Assembly (NCBI GenBank): GCA_000727475.1
Contig: KL647316.1
Coordinates: 1,033,750-1,097,749 of the forward strand
Direction: 5' to 3'
Length of the DNA: 64,000 nucleotides
From: Sarcocystis neurona
Lineage: Eukaryota; Apicomplexa; Conoidasida; Eucoccidiorida; Sarcocystidae
Part shown: in pieces, positions 12,177-23,761 of the stretch
How the letters are laid out: every line of letters starts with the position of its first letter
Position numbering within the stretch: position 1 is the stretch's first letter
Made by a program: the position numbers and the translations under genes
The notes under the pieces: model-generated
Told to the model about the DNA's origin: nothing
Databases searched by the model: none
Seen by the model: the letters and a program-made list of their open reading frames with translations, nothing else

Positions 12177-12829
12177 ATATTCCCCGACCCCCACCGACCT
12201 GTGTTTGTTTCTCTCTTCCTCTGCGGCGGTCGTCCGCCGCACACATACAGAAGGTGTGCACCAGCTCAGCTGCAATGGCCGGAGGACTCTGGCTCTTCCC
12301 AGGAGCGTGAGAAAGTAACTTGGTGGAGACCCACCACAAAAGAGGCCGCACACGGACCTCTGTTGATACACATACGCAGGAAAACGGGCCCTCTGACCGT
12401 GTAGGCACAGGCAGACACGTCTGCGTGTACAGGTGGACAATAGAGGGAGAAACAGAAAGAGAGAAGAAGAGAGAAGGAGAAGCGAGAAAGGAAGAAAGCG
12501 CGAAGGATAGACTCGCAGACAGATTCACACAGTGGCACAGGAACGCACTTGCAGACCGCCGGTTCTCCTCCGTTTTACGCATACATACAAACAAAGGAAA
12601 AGAGCTCAACAACTTCTGATGCATATATATGCTTTTGGCTGCCGTCCTACGTTTACTCGTGGACACCCCCAGAAAGTGCCGGGGTACAGACACTCCAACA
12701 TGGAGACGCAAACGACGCGTGTACAAGCACGTAGGCATGTACACCGATAGCGTTTCCGGCGTTCTAACGAGTAGTTCATGTGGAGGTATGGGGACAAATA
12801 GAGGAGAATAAAGTTTCCACGTACACACT

Positions 12830-14983
12830 TCAACGAACGCGTCGTCCGGAGAATATCGACGCAGAGTTATATGGAAGCAGGCAACCGCGCATACCAGGAA
12901 GGGGCTTGGTGTAGGTCCGGCGGACAAGCGCTTCTTCTGCTTCTTCCTCTCGTTGTTTATATCGCAGCAGAAAGCGTTGAAACGTCTTCAGATCGAAGTA
13001 TTTCCTCGGCTTCGGCGGGACGGGGACATCAACAAGCGAGTGTTCAGAACTGCCCAGCAGCTGCCCGACGCTGCTGCGACTCCTGCTGCTGCTTCCTCTT
13101 CCGCCTCCTGCCGCTGTCGCTGCGCCGCTACTGCTGCTTAAACCGCGCACTCCGCACACCTTCACCTCTTGCTGACGCTGCAGCGTCATTGCTTGCCTCT
13201 GCTGCTGCAGAGCAACACAAGCCATCGCTTGCTTCCGCTGCGCCCGCTTCTGCTGCTGCTGCTGTAGCACCTGCCGCTGCCGTTGCTGTCTCCAGAATCG
13301 CTGCTGCTGTTTCTCCCCCTCGTGCTGCACCACGAGAGAGAGGTGCGAGTGCCTCTCAACCCGCTGAAGGGCACGCGTCGTCATCTTCTCTTCGGCAACA
13401 GCAGCGGGAACATTCTGTGCTGCGGTAGAAGAAGCACCAGCAGCATCAATAGCTGGGCAAACGGACGAACCGGGCACAGTACGTGGAGCGGCAAGACCTT
13501 GTGGACTTCTACAGAAGCTGTAACGAGGAGAAGCGAGCCAGCGCCGCGGGATTGGTGCAGTTGCGGCAAGCGACGGCGACTCACTGCAAAGGCTGCTGCA
13601 TGCGTTCATGCTGCTCAGGCTGCTGCATGCGTTCGTGCTGCTCAGGCTGCTGCATGCGTTCGTGCTGCTCAGGCTGCTGCTGCTGCTCAGACTCCGCCTC
13701 GTGCTGCTGCTACTGTTGCTGCTCGTCAGGCCTTGTCTGCTGTTGCTGCTCAGAGTCCTCCTAGTGCCACTGCTGCTCGTCAAACTTACGCTGCCGCTGT
13801 GGATCAGACTCGTGCCGCAGCTACTCCAGTTCCTGCTGCTGTCGAGCGCTTGTATGCCGCTGGTGTTAATTCCTCCGTTCGTACTGGTGGAGCTGCTGTT
13901 GTTGCGCCTTCTTCGACTTCCTGCAGGGCTTCTGGTGCATGGCCTCTTGCGTATGGTCGAAAGGTGCCTGCTGCTGCTGATACTGGTTCGCGGTGGGCTC
14001 GCGCCGCAGTTACACATTGTTTTCCTGCTGCGGCTGTCTTGCAGCCACATGCGGCTCTGACTGATCCCTGTGCTGGTGCTGCTGCTAAGGTATGATGGGG
14101 TATTGCTGCTGCTGCGACTGCTGGCGCAGCCCGTGGTGCTGCAGCTGCTCCTCAAGGAACAAGTGTTGGTCCTAGCGCTCGAGCAGCCCGCGCACGTACC
14201 AGGGCTACTGACGCGTTTCTCGCTGCTGCTGCTGCTGGGGTTGCTGCTGCTGGTGCTGCTGAAAGAGCGTCTGCTATCTATACGCAGCAGTGGCCTCGTA
14301 ACAGCTTGCAGGCGTTGGCTTCGTTCTGTCAGGGCAGCACATCTTCTCTCCACGTGGATTGAAACTCTGTTGCAGCTGCTGTTCCTTCTGCCGCTGCGAC
14401 CACTTCCTTTCTTCTTGCTGGTGTGGAAGAACCTGCTGCTGGAGCAGGGGCTGCTTCGACGGGTGTTAGGAGTGGTTGTTCGGTGATTTCTTTGCTGTCG
14501 CGGCTGTTCGGCTGTTTGCTGCTTCTGGTGCTCCTGCTTGTGCTGCGGCACACTCGCAAGCTCCTGCTGTTGAATTTTCGGCATGTGCCGCTGCTCCAGC
14601 ATCATCATCTGCTGCTGCTGCAGGTTGTCCACGAATTTCTTCCTCTGTTGAAGCCGGTGTCGTCGTGAATTGTGTGCCGCTAGAAAACGTGGTGGCCGTG
14701 AACTGCAGCAGGCGCGTTCCAAAACGCAGCAGCCCCCCGCTGAAGTAGCACGGTGAAGGAGAGAATGACACGCTGTATTTATTATGCCATTCCTTTGCGC
14801 TTGAGGGTCAAGTTGTGCATAGATGCTCCTGCTGCCGGTGCTTGTCCACTCCGTTCCTGCTGCGGCCAGGCTCTGCAGGTAGCGGCTGTGTCGGCCGTAC
14901 ACTTGCGACAGCAGAGGCGGCACCAGCAGTTCTCTCGCGGGACCACCAGCGGCAGCCACTGCTGCAGATGCAATGGTGTTCAT
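12830..14983 (-). CDS. CAG-repeat-rich protein, 5' part of a minus-strand gene
   Basis: I chose the ATG at 14983, which opens MNTIASAAVAAAGGPARELL, an N terminus rich in Ala and without acidic residues at first, compatible with a mitochondrial presequence (inference). The frame runs 717 codons to a TAG/TGA near 12830. Residues about 90-180 are Gln/Arg-rich, 180-480 are Ser/Arg/Thr-rich with a tandem repeat, and the last 60 codons are ordinary protein, with PKPRKYFDLKTFQRFLLRYK and then REEEAEEALVRRTYTKPLPG. A donor G|GTATGC at 12893-12894 directly after PLPG suggests splicing in phase 1 to an exon near 12180-12270 (peptide ELVHTFCMCAADDRRRG). The last codons before 12830 may therefore be intronic. 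No domain is recognised. It may be the upstream part of the IGR-motif gene. Confidence 0.6.
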   Translation of the reverse strand: MNTIASAAVAAAGGPARELLVPPLLSQVYGRHSRYLQSLAAAGTEWTSTGSRSIYAQLDPQAQRNGIINTACHSLLHRATSAGGCCVLERACCSSRPPRFLAAHNSRRHRLQQRKKFVDNLQQQQMMMLEQRHMPKIQQQELASVPQHKQEHQKQQTAEQPRQQRNHRTTTPNTRRSSPCSSSRFFHTSKKKGSGRSGRRNSSCNRVSIHVERRCAALTERSQRLQAVTRPLLRIDSRRSFSSTSSSNPSSSSSEKRVSSPGTCAGCSSARTNTCSLRSSCSTTGCASSRSSSNTPSYLSSSTSTGISQSRMWLQDSRSRKTMCNCGASPPRTSISSSRHLSTIRKRPCTRSPAGSRRRRNNSSSTSTNGGINTSGIQALDSSRNWSSCGTSLIHSGSVSLTSSSGTRRTLSSNSRQGLTSSNSSSSTRRSLSSSSSLSSTNACSSLSSTNACSSLSSMNACSSLCSESPSLAATAPIPRRWLASPRYSFCRSPQGLAAPRTVPGSSVCPAIDAAGASSTAAQNVPAAVAEEKMTTRALQRVERHSHLSLVVQHEGEKQQQRFWRQQRQRQVLQQQQQKRAQRKQAMACVALQQQRQAMTLQRQQEVKVCGVRGLSSSSGAATAAGGGRGSSSRSRSSVGQLLGSSEHSLVDVPVPPKPRKYFDLKTFQRFLLRYKQREEEAEEALVRRTYTKPLPGMRGCLLPYNSASIFSGRRVR
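13592..13690. repeat. 27-base tandem repeat, three copies plus a partial
   Basis: The unit gctgctgcatgcgttc followed by g/atgctgctcag is repeated at 13592-13618, 13619-13645 and 13646-13672, with a shortened copy after it. The three copies differ by one base. In the minus-strand gene this encodes a nine-residue Ser/Asn/Ala/Cys unit repeated three times. Confidence 0.85.
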
Positions 14984-15626
14984 ATTGAGGAAAGCGAGCA
15001 AGCAGAGACATGGAAGGACCTACAGGCGGATGATGGCCAATTTACGTGGAAAAGCCACTCTCGCAAGATGCCGGCCACAGGACGATGTGTGGGGCTGTCG
15101 CTGGTAGGGAGGGAGTCCCGCATCGCAGTCGCCGCCGCGCACGCAGCTGCGACAGAGGAAGGGGAGTAGCTGCTTCCGCGCTTAACTAGGAAACACCAAG
15201 GAGAGATACAGATACACGTATAGAAAGGAAACTAAGTTGTCAACCAAGTGTACCTATTTTACACAAAGATATGCAGATCTTTTCTGGTTCAGTGTATGGT
15301 ACCGATCAAATACCTTTCTGCTCGTGTATATGTATGTATGTATGTATGTGGGGGGTAGGCACCAGCATACGTGCGTAGACGGAAATAAAACCACCTGAGC
15401 ATTTACGAAGTTCTTCCTGTGCGTGTAAAGCAAGTGACACTCTCCTTTTTATTTGCGAGCGGGCCCATTTTTGCAGGTGCAACGAAGGAGGCGAGAAGAC
15501 AAAAACGAGAGGAACGCAGCAGCGGAGGGGAGAGCGGAAGTTGCCACAACAGAGCAGGAAAACTAACAGCAGAGAGTAGCACCTAGAGGCGGCTGCTTGG
15601 TGGCGTGCACACGAACAAGATTGCAG

Positions 15627-15906
15627 TCTACACCCACCGCAAGGGACCAACAAAAGACCCGCGCCGGTCAGCCAGCGTGCAGCAGATCTCGCTCGTAAGC
15701 AGATCTACGCTGAAGTGTCGTCACGTGCTACAGACACACAAGAGAAAGAGGCGAACGTACTCCCAGTAGCTGTACGAGAACGGCGAAGAAACAACAGCAT
15801 TTGGACATCTGTGCGGAGAGCGTCGACACAAGTACTTGGTAGCCTTTGCGAAGACTATCGCGACGAGCTAGCCACGGTTTCATTAGTGGAAGGGAAGGAA
15901 AATTAA
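15627..15906 (+). CDS. Candidate plus-strand exon, unknown protein
   Basis: After an acceptor (gattgcag, ending 15626) a plus-strand frame runs 93 codons to TAA at 15904-15906. The peptide is charged and non-repetitive in its second half (IWTSVRRASTQVLGSLCEDY then RDELATVSLVEGKEN), unlike the repeat shadows nearby. No upstream exon or start was found and the minus strand is also open here, so strand and reality remain uncertain. No family is recognised. Confidence 0.3.
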
Positions 15907-16950
15907 GAGAATAGTCCAGAACACCAATGTGTACGAGAGGAAACGGCAGATGCACTTATTCCGTAGATCCAAGTAGGGGAGGATCTCAGAGGAAGATTTC
16001 TCTGAGTCTGAACCTGCGGCTCCCGCGAGGGACTGTCCCTCTGCAAGGCTACCTGCGTATCGGGCTGCAGGATGGACTTAGCTTGTTTGAGGACGAAGAG
16101 AATACAAGAACGGAACTCTAACTGTCTTTCCGCATGTCCGTAAAATGAATATCCCACAGAGACACATACGACTGCGTATGCTCTGCACACACATAAATCG
16201 TGTGCACATGCAACAGGCCGCGGTCTGCCTGGAGCAGCGTGGCTGTCGCTGCCGTTGCTGGTGGTACGTCTGCTGCGGCGGCTGTTGACACTCCTGCTGC
16301 TGATGCTGGTGTTGTGGAGGTGCTATTTGTGATGCTTGTGATTGTGCTGGGCACTTCCTTCTGTTGCGGTTCCGGTGGCACTTCGAATGCTGCTTCTGCG
16401 GATGTGGGGGGTTCCGCTTGTGCACCAGGGAAGGAAAATCTGGAAGCATGTGAAGTCAGCTGCGTACGCAAAATTATACGGGAAGAAAGGCGGAATTCAT
16501 TGCCATCCGTGCAGAAGAAGAGAAAGGGTTGCAGAGGGTTAAAAAGAGAAGCAAGGGGAGATTACGCAACGCAACAGACGACTACGGTCTTGCAGGTCTT
16601 AGCGGCACGGCAGCTTAGCAAGACACACTCTTGTTTACTGCGACCGCTGCTCATAGAGCGGAGCCATCGCCGTCCGTAGTGTGAAGATTATCACGGCTGC
16701 TGCTTCTGCTGCGGGAGCTTCTACCGTTGCCACGCTTATGGCAGTGGCACAGCTGCTGCTGGTCTTTATCTTCTGCTGGTGACGCCCCTTTCAATCGTGT
16801 AGTTGCTCGTAGTCCTCATGCGTTTCAATTCATCTGCTGCTCCCCATCTGCTGCAGATGATGCTCGGAGCTGCTGCTTTTGCTTCTGCGACTTCTGCTAT
16901 TCCGCTGCGAAGCCTTCGAGTGGTCTGTTGGGCGAAACAACCTAGGCGGA
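15907..16950. other. Unresolved segment with CAG tracts
   Basis: Both strands are open through much of this stretch. A plus-strand frame at 15990-16121 gives LPRGTVPLQGYLRIGLQDGL and ends at a stop. A minus-strand frame at 16230-16440 gives a Pro/Ser/Thr/Ala-rich peptide. I could not match splice sites well enough to choose either. Confidence 0.3.
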
Positions 16951-18650
16951 ATTTTGCGTGTAGAGAGTGAGTGTCGCCATACACATGCGACGACCGACCA
17001 CATGCGTAGCATTTTCTATACCAGTGTTTACTTGAACATACGGTGTACGTCTATTCATACGGTGAAGCAGTTTCCTTTGAGTGCAATTACAGATTGCTAT
17101 ACAGAGTACTTGGTCGAGTACCACGAATTACTTGGTGGGCTCCTTGTTTTGGGGGGGCCCATTTATCTATCATATATGAGAACTGCTAGGGGGAGAACAC
17201 CTGAGAGGGTAGGTAAGTACCTATATAATATTTCTCGAGTGGTGGGCAGTCACCACATCTCTTACACTAGTGGATGTCTCGTGTGCAACAACGAGGTACG
17301 CGCTGGTAGTCGAAGATAGGTTGGCTCATGGGACGGCGGTGATTTTGTATGTAGGTTCCACGTGGGAAGCAGGAAAATGTGACACAAATGCTCTGCATAC
17401 AGCGTGCGTGGTAGGGCAGTTTTTAGTTATTTACAGCGACATGTTACTCTCATAGCACACACAGGTATCTGATTGGCGCACCTCTGCGAGGGCGTGGATC
17501 TCTCCCAGTATTTGCAGGCTACGGCTGGAATGCCTTGTGTCAACCACGCCGATCGTAACTCTTTCAAAAGCTCGCTAACTCTCTCTCTCTCTGTTAGCAT
17601 ATGCCTTGCTAGGTTTGATGGGGTGCGACCACAACCCCGAGTTTAAAGTAGATCACGATTGTTCCCTCCTCGTCAAAGCGGGATATGTCACTACGTTTCA
17701 TATGAAATATTTTAAACGATGCGAGTCTCTTTTTGGACTCGATTCGCGGCGACCCATTATTACCGAGAACGAGCGGTATCCATAAATGGTCTTTCTGCGC
17801 GCGGTAAATGGGCTGCTGATGAATTTTGCGGACTATTTTCCGCGTCACCTGTACGAAACTGTGCCTACACTCAGACGCACAGGGGTCGCTACACTTAATC
17901 TCTACCAGCACCTCTAGAATTCGAGCCTTCAACAAAAGCAGGGGGAAATAAGGTACACTTTCTTTTGTGGGGGAGCCACCTTGAACGTCTGCCCTTTGCT
18001 TCCGTGCGTGCACACACACTCTCTCTGTGTGGCACAATGAAGCCGTACTAGCAGCTTCTCATAAGATGTAAGGGAGCGTGTGCTTTTGCGCTTAGAGGCA
18101 ACGATGTGCATAAATTATCTCCAGATTGACGCAATGGCGGAAAATTGAGTGTAGGGTGGTCCACGGATATGTCTCAACTCCACCTTGTTTATTGCACCTT
18201 CGAAGGAGATAACTGACTACGTCAAGCCTGAAAAAAGTGCGTTCGAAAAGAGTGTGGGAGTTCTATTCAGCGCGTTCGCACACGCACTTAAAAACCGATT
18301 CGAGAAAGTTGCTATTGTAGACAGAAGAGATCCTGAAGAGCTGCTGCATTGGCGCGGTCGTCTTTGCAAGCCGGTGTACGTGTTGGTGCGAATCTACAGA
18401 AGTATACAGGCTTGTCTAAATGTGGGAACACATATGCAGTACGAATATAGGTCTGCACGCGTAGAATTTGCTGTTTCGGCAACGAAAATAAGGTGTGCCA
18501 ATGAACTTGCACTGGGAAGCTGACTTTTGGGGACGACAAGGCTCAAAAATATAGTAAAAACGTGTTCGTGCACATTACACCTTTTCAACGATGTGAAAAC
18601 TGCCCTACGAGTGCGCCTCCGTGTGTGAAAACCAACATTCCAACCAGCCC
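16950..18650. other. Microsatellite-free island with two short ORFs
   Basis: For about 1.7 kb the CAG, CA and TA tracts that fill the flanks are absent. Two moderately convincing open frames lie here. The minus-strand one at 17609-18037 (about 142 codons) contains FDEEGTIVIYFKLGVVVAPH near its end. The plus-strand one at 18185-18523 (112 codons) contains SVGVLFSAFAHALKNRFEK. Neither has a recognised domain and neither start is certain. The island may be an ordinary gene, a decayed gene or an inserted fragment. Confidence 0.35.
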
Positions 18651-19082
18651 AGAAATATTTGTAAACACAAGGTGCCCTCTGCTGTATATATATATATATA
18701 TATATGTCGTGCTGTTAACGAACACCCACCAGGTATCAGCGGTTACAGATATTACAAGTATGCATAAAAATGACGGCGTCCATATATGTGTACTCACATT
18801 TCTGGATGCGCGGGTGCACCGGGGATACGAGCGTGCACGTGTGCATCTGGATCATCTAAATGTGCACGTACATATATAGATATATATATACATATATATT
18901 TATGCATATGCGTGAATGCTACTTCTTCAGTATTACACTCCAGGTAGACTACTGTTAGCAGCAGGGTGTGCACTGTGTACAGCATCCTGTAGTAAGGGTA
19001 AAAAGACAATAGATGCGCTGTACTGTACGCCAGCAGAATTACGTGCACCTGGTGTATATGCACGTATGTACGTATGGGCTGA

Positions 19083-19116
<34 letters not shown>

Positions 19117-19375
19117 CCACACAGGTGCCGAGCTAGTAACTGCAGCGCATGTGAAAGTCCGCTAACAGTTCACCGACAGAAGAGAAGACGTTTGTCCGTA
19201 ATCCACCCTGCCATGTATCTCTTGGTGACTGCACTCACGAACGACACTTGCGTGTGGGACGCAGAGTGTTTGCAGTGCATACAGTGCAGCAGTGCCTACG
19301 TGTGTGTTCTGCAGAATGTTGTAACTTCTTTTCCGCGTCGTGAGTGAGCCCAGCAGCGGCCGCAGGCTGTGTTAC
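18651..19375. other. Microsatellite spacer
   Basis: Perfect (TA)n tracts lie at about 18684-18704 and 19085-19112, with shorter ones at 18873-18900. No coding sequence could be supported. Confidence 0.45.
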
Positions 19376-19499
19376 CATTTTCCCTTCCTCTAAGGAGAGA
19401 AAAGTCTCTGAGTAGCGTTCCGCCCAAAAAAGAGGCCGCAGCAGAAGCAGCGCGAAACTGCTGCTGCACTGCTATCAGAACCCGCTTCGTTTCCTTGCG
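19376..19499 (-). CDS. Candidate internal exon, unknown protein
   Basis: On the minus strand acceptor ctcactcag is followed by 124 bases with an uninterrupted frame and the donor ATG|GTAACA. The peptide begins RKETKRVLIAVQQQFRAASA and continues with FLGGTLLRDFSLLRGRE, a plausible amphipathic helical protein segment rather than repeat shadow. Neighbouring exons were not found. Possible further coding of the same strand lies at 19750-19970. Confidence 0.4.
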
Positions 19500-21380
19500 C
19501 TGAGTGAGGGCCGCTCCGCATTCCGACGTTAATATACGTAGGCGCAGGTATACACAGGGACAGACATCTCGTACGAAATATAAAGAAATACACCTGCATG
19601 TATCAGTCAGTGCCTGCACATGTCCGATGCGGTATATGCATAGGCGGTAGGAGAGACTACACTTGAGCGTAGCTATACGTAGAAACACACACACACACAC
19701 ACACACACACGTACAGGTGAGCGGAGTGTGAATCCGCCGAAAGAGAGAAGACGCCCTGGCGTCTCCTTGTAGGGAGGGAGTGCGGTTGCAGCGGTATGTT
19801 CTTTACGTGCCCCTGCCCGTCTGCAGGTGCGGGTATCTGGATTAGAAGAAGCGCACGGCTGCGAGCAAGGCAAAGAGTCCCTAGGCCTCTGCTGCTGCAG
19901 AATTCCGCGGGAGCCGCAGAGGGTCGAGCACCGCTCCAGATACTACTCCCTAGGACGACGAACCGTCCGTTGCATGTCTCACCCGCACCCACACCCACGC
20001 ACAGACATAGGTGTTTATACGGATGAATACCTACAAGTGTACAAGCCAGCACATACATAAACGTAGAGGACTGGGCAGGTGTTCACGAAGCAGTCTCGAG
20101 TCACGCGTCTATATACATACGTATATAAACCAAATGTACACGCACCATCGGAAATGCGGATCATACACGTGACCGCACCTGTGTTTTACGTAGCCAATAC
20201 ATACACACAAGCTATCGCCGGTCTGTCTGCGTGGGAGTCGTGCCAGGCAGAGAACGAAGAAAGAGTCTGCTGCGGCTGCTGGCCGCGCAGCTCGAACAAG
20301 TTGGTCGGACAAGCGTTTTTGCTAAAGAGTCTGCTGCTCTCCAGCCCGCACGCTTGCTGCGGCAGCCGTCGCTCAAAGAGTAACGGCACCACTGGCAACA
20401 ACGGCGGCAGCAACCGCGGTAGGCTGACTCCGAGGAACTCCCCACGCCGTTGTTCATTGCTAACAGAAAGCTCCATCCGCTCCTCTTCCGCCAGTCGGCC
20501 GCCACCAGCAGCGACCGAGTGCACACGTCGTCACCCACATACATGTTTATATATATATATATATATATATGTAGAGAGAGAGGAAGCAATATCTATCTAC
20601 CTATATATATATATATATATATGTATACATATACGGAGAGAGAGAGAGGCAGAGATAGGTGTACAGGTTTTGCGAGAAAGTGTCCACCTCCACATGTAGA
20701 CGCACCGTGGGGCAAAGCTGTTTACATTCTCGCACATGTGCCCACTTTTTTTTCTCTTCCTTCTTGTCAAATTAGAGAGGGCAAACACAGACACACACGT
20801 ACACGTCCACATTTGCATAGATACGTGTGTCCGGTTAGAAACGGACACACATATACGTACACAAAGTACAATGACTCCACGCGTAAACTTTGTGTGCAGT
20901 TCTTCTCTTTAAATACATGCAGCTGTGTCCGCCTCACGTGAAATGCTCTGGTGTGCGGGGTACGTAGAGAGACACACAGAGGGAGGAGGAGGGGCACGTT
21001 GATGCCTCAGAGACAAATACGTACACATACGTATACATATATATATATATATATACAGAGAGAGACAGGGAGGAGTAGACGCACGTAGACGCTTCAAACA
21101 CATATATATATATATGTATGTATATATATATATGTATATATGTGCACGTCTTGGCAGTGACGCTCCTGTGACGGTTCAATAGGAGGCAGACAAATGCTTG
21201 CATATGTGTGTCTCGGTATAAAGGTGTAGACACAAAGAAACACATATACACCAACAGAGGACAGCGGCACATGTCCTCCATAAGGACGATAAAAATTGTT
21301 ATATATCTCTTAAAACGCGCTGTGTAGCCGGGTGCGAAGCAGGAACGTGGCGGCCTGGCTTTTCCTTTCGGCGACGTGTA
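19500..21380. other. Microsatellites with possible exons
   Basis: (AC)13 lies at 19685-19710, and TA tracts at 20548-20570, 20602-20622, 21036-21054 and 21103-21140. Minus-strand frames at 19750-19990 and at 20200-20530 have a moderately protein-like composition (for example SVSNEQRRGEFLGVSLPRLL), but competing frames are open over the same bases. Confidence 0.35.
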
Positions 21381-21501
21381 TCACGACGACGCCGGCGGGA
21401 GGGGAATTCCTGGGGCATGCGGATCGTATGTGAACAAAGAAGAAATTTTCTCCAGATTGATTTCTCCCATCTCTTCCACACTCGCTGCTTTTTTCCCGCC
21501 T
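21381..21501 (-). CDS. Terminal exon of a minus-strand gene
   Basis: Minus-strand acceptor ccgcacag (AG at 21502-21503), preceded by a pyrimidine-rich stretch, opens an exon of one base plus 39 codons and a TGA at 21381-21383. The peptide contains KKAASVEEMGEINLEKISSL followed by FTYDPHAPGIPLPPASS. Its composition is ordinary and non-repetitive. It must join an upstream exon ending in phase 2, probably in the 22 kb region, which I could not fix. No family is recognised. Confidence 0.5.
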
Positions 21502-22881
21502 CTGTGCGGAGCAAAGGCACACAGGCACAAAAAGAGACAGCTCCACAGCAGCAGTGACCAGCAGCCGCAACTTCGCACCAAGGCGAGACGAGACGCCCCA
21601 CACGGAGTCCTCAGCGGCACCCAGCAGCAGCACTACTTGCCGCACAAGCAGACGCAGACACACTGCAACAGCAGTGAGGCCGTTGTTAAACTACGTAGCC
21701 ACGCGCTTTACAAGGTTCTACATTAACACATATATATATATCTTCGGAACAGGACGTAGAAAACAGAAGCATCAATATACGCACACGTACACTGAGAAAG
21801 ACGAAAAGGTTGATGTAGCGAGACAGCGAGAGAGACGGAGACAGAAGGCGAGAAAGAAGAAGGGAGGAAAGCCTGTACTATTGACTAGGGAAGACAAAAA
21901 AGGTACAAATGCACATATGGAGAGGAGCAACATATGTAAACACACTCAGAAAAGTAAATACACTTGCGTATACTAAAGCGCATGCGCTGTGTCTTCGCAC
22001 TGCATTGCAGCGCTCTACCAGCAGCAGTACCGACGGACTGTGTCCCACGTATGTGTCGTAGCGTCGACAACGCAACTTCCTGGCACATATAAGGAGCAGC
22101 GAGGTTTCTGTCGCAGCAGAGCTGCACACGTATTAGCAGCAACAACAGCAGAAGAGGCCGTGGATCCTGCTGGGGCCAACAGAGAAAATTCGGTACTGAG
22201 ACAACGCAGCGAAGCAGAACGGGCCCGGTGCCACAGGAGAAGAAGCGCTTCGGCTGCTGCAAAAATCAAATACGTGTCTTTCCTTGCGCGGGGCACCGGC
22301 ATCGCAACGCAATAGCGAAAAGCTACTCTATTTAACTACAAGCGCACGAGCCCAGAGAACACGAGGAAACCTGCAGCAGTTTGTGTGTGCAGGCACAGAC
22401 GTCTATCCTATAGCTCCTGACATGCATAGGTGTCTGCTTGTATTTGAGCCAAATGGTAAACTCACACGAAGAAGACCTCTGCCCCTCTTTTTCTGTCTCT
22501 GTCTCTCTTAATACGTAAATATACATACGTATATGTATCTACAACATACACGTCAATAGACGCACACACGCTTCCTATATGTACATACGCATCTACCTAT
22601 CACCTATATCTACATACATATATATATATATACATAGGTACACATACATATGCATATGTAAATGCTGTTCTCCCTCTCTACAGGTATATTTGTATACTTA
22701 TTCAAAAGATATACTCTATGTCTGTGTCACTATCCCTCCTTGTTCAACTCTGTGTACGCAGCTGAAACGGGAAGACATGCTCGAACTCGGAGGAAGGCCC
22801 AGCGATGCACCGTCATTTTTGCTGCGTCGTGGTGTGTGCGCGTGGCGTGTCGTAAGGAGCAGCCGTTCGACGCGTGCTGAC
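21502..22881. other. Unresolved segment, possible exons of the 21.4 kb gene
   Basis: Minus-strand frames at about 21990-22300 are open in two registers and either could be an exon. The end near 22520-22700 is TA/CA microsatellite. No splice pair in the correct phase was found to the exon at 21381-21501. Confidence 0.3.
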
Positions 22882-23003
22882 CGGGCGAGTCGATTCTCCT
22901 ATGTAGCCTTGATCGGAGAATCTTCCTGCTCTGTCTTTCTCTTGATAAAACTGCAGCAGGCGTCCCTCTGCAGGCCGTCGCTCGGCCTTCTGCAGCAGTG
23001 GAC
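22882..23003 (-). CDS. Candidate internal exon, unknown protein
   Basis: On the minus strand acceptor acttgcttag opens 122 bases that end at donor CCCG|GTCAGC. The frame gives AERRPAEGRLLQFYQEKDRA then GRFSDQGYIGEST, a charged helical segment. Other frames are open over part of this exon, including on the plus strand, so the call is tentative. Confidence 0.35.
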
Positions 23004-23643
23004 CTAAGCAAGTGGCTTCCCTTTCAAAAGAGGGAATCCGCAGAAATGGCGCGTGGGAAGACGCTCGCGTGCCCCTCAAGTGTGAAGGAAATTTTGAAGA
23101 GCTACGTATTTAGCGTGTCTCTCTATAGATATATCTCTATACACGAATGCCCTCACTAGTATGCGTTAGAATACAGCTGCAGCGATACGTATGTATCGAC
23201 AAGAAGACTCATATATATATATATATATACGAATGTCCGATTTACGTGCGTTTCAAAAAAAATGTATCTATCGATATATACGCATATTTGTATATATCAA
23301 CAGCTTCCTCAAGAAGCGTCATAACATAGTATACAGCTTTGTGACGAACTAACTGCAGGTACAGATATAAATGCCCACTAAAGCAGAAACGTATACACCT
23401 ACGTGTTTCTCTGAATACACACACACATATGCGTGAAGGCTCGCTAACATCAGTACACCGACACAAAAGCTTCTAGTCACCTACACGCGTGCCCACACAC
23501 GGATACAAAGGGCTGGGCAGACTTAGACGAAGAAGGACGTGTGTGTCGGAGTAGTGGAGAAATAGCGAGAGACACACGCAGACGCGAAGGCTAGGGAAGG
23601 GCAGAGCCACGCACAGAGTCTGCTGCTTCTTGTTCAGCTGCTC
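23004..23643. other. Spacer without a supported gene
   Basis: Short TA tracts at 23212-23232 and TA-rich DNA around 23270-23300 are present. No convincing coding sequence is seen. Confidence 0.4.
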
Positions 23644-23761
23644 TTACGGCTGCAGAAGGAAGGGCGCTCCCGTCCAAAGTTTTAAAATGCGCTGCTGCGC
23701 CGCCTGGTCACTGCTGCTGCTCGACACCACCTCCTCCTCAGGCAGCAGCCCCACCTCGCGT
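23644..23761 (-). CDS. Terminal exon of a minus-strand gene
   Basis: Minus-strand acceptor ttactgcag opens one base plus 38 codons and a TAA at 23644-23646. The peptide includes EVGLLPEEEVV, a short Ser run encoded by AGC triplets, and QAAQQRILKLWTGAPFLLQP at the C terminus. The sense of the frame and the clean terminator make it a good terminal exon. The upstream exon must end in phase 2 and is probably within 24-25.6 kb. No family is recognised. Confidence 0.55.

Noticed and set aside
13283..14486. Plus-strand frames of 138-270 codons rich in Ala, Leu and Cys
   Set aside because: They read the CTG strand of the minus-strand CAG-rich gene. They lack ordinary sequence comparable to the N and C termini of the minus frame.
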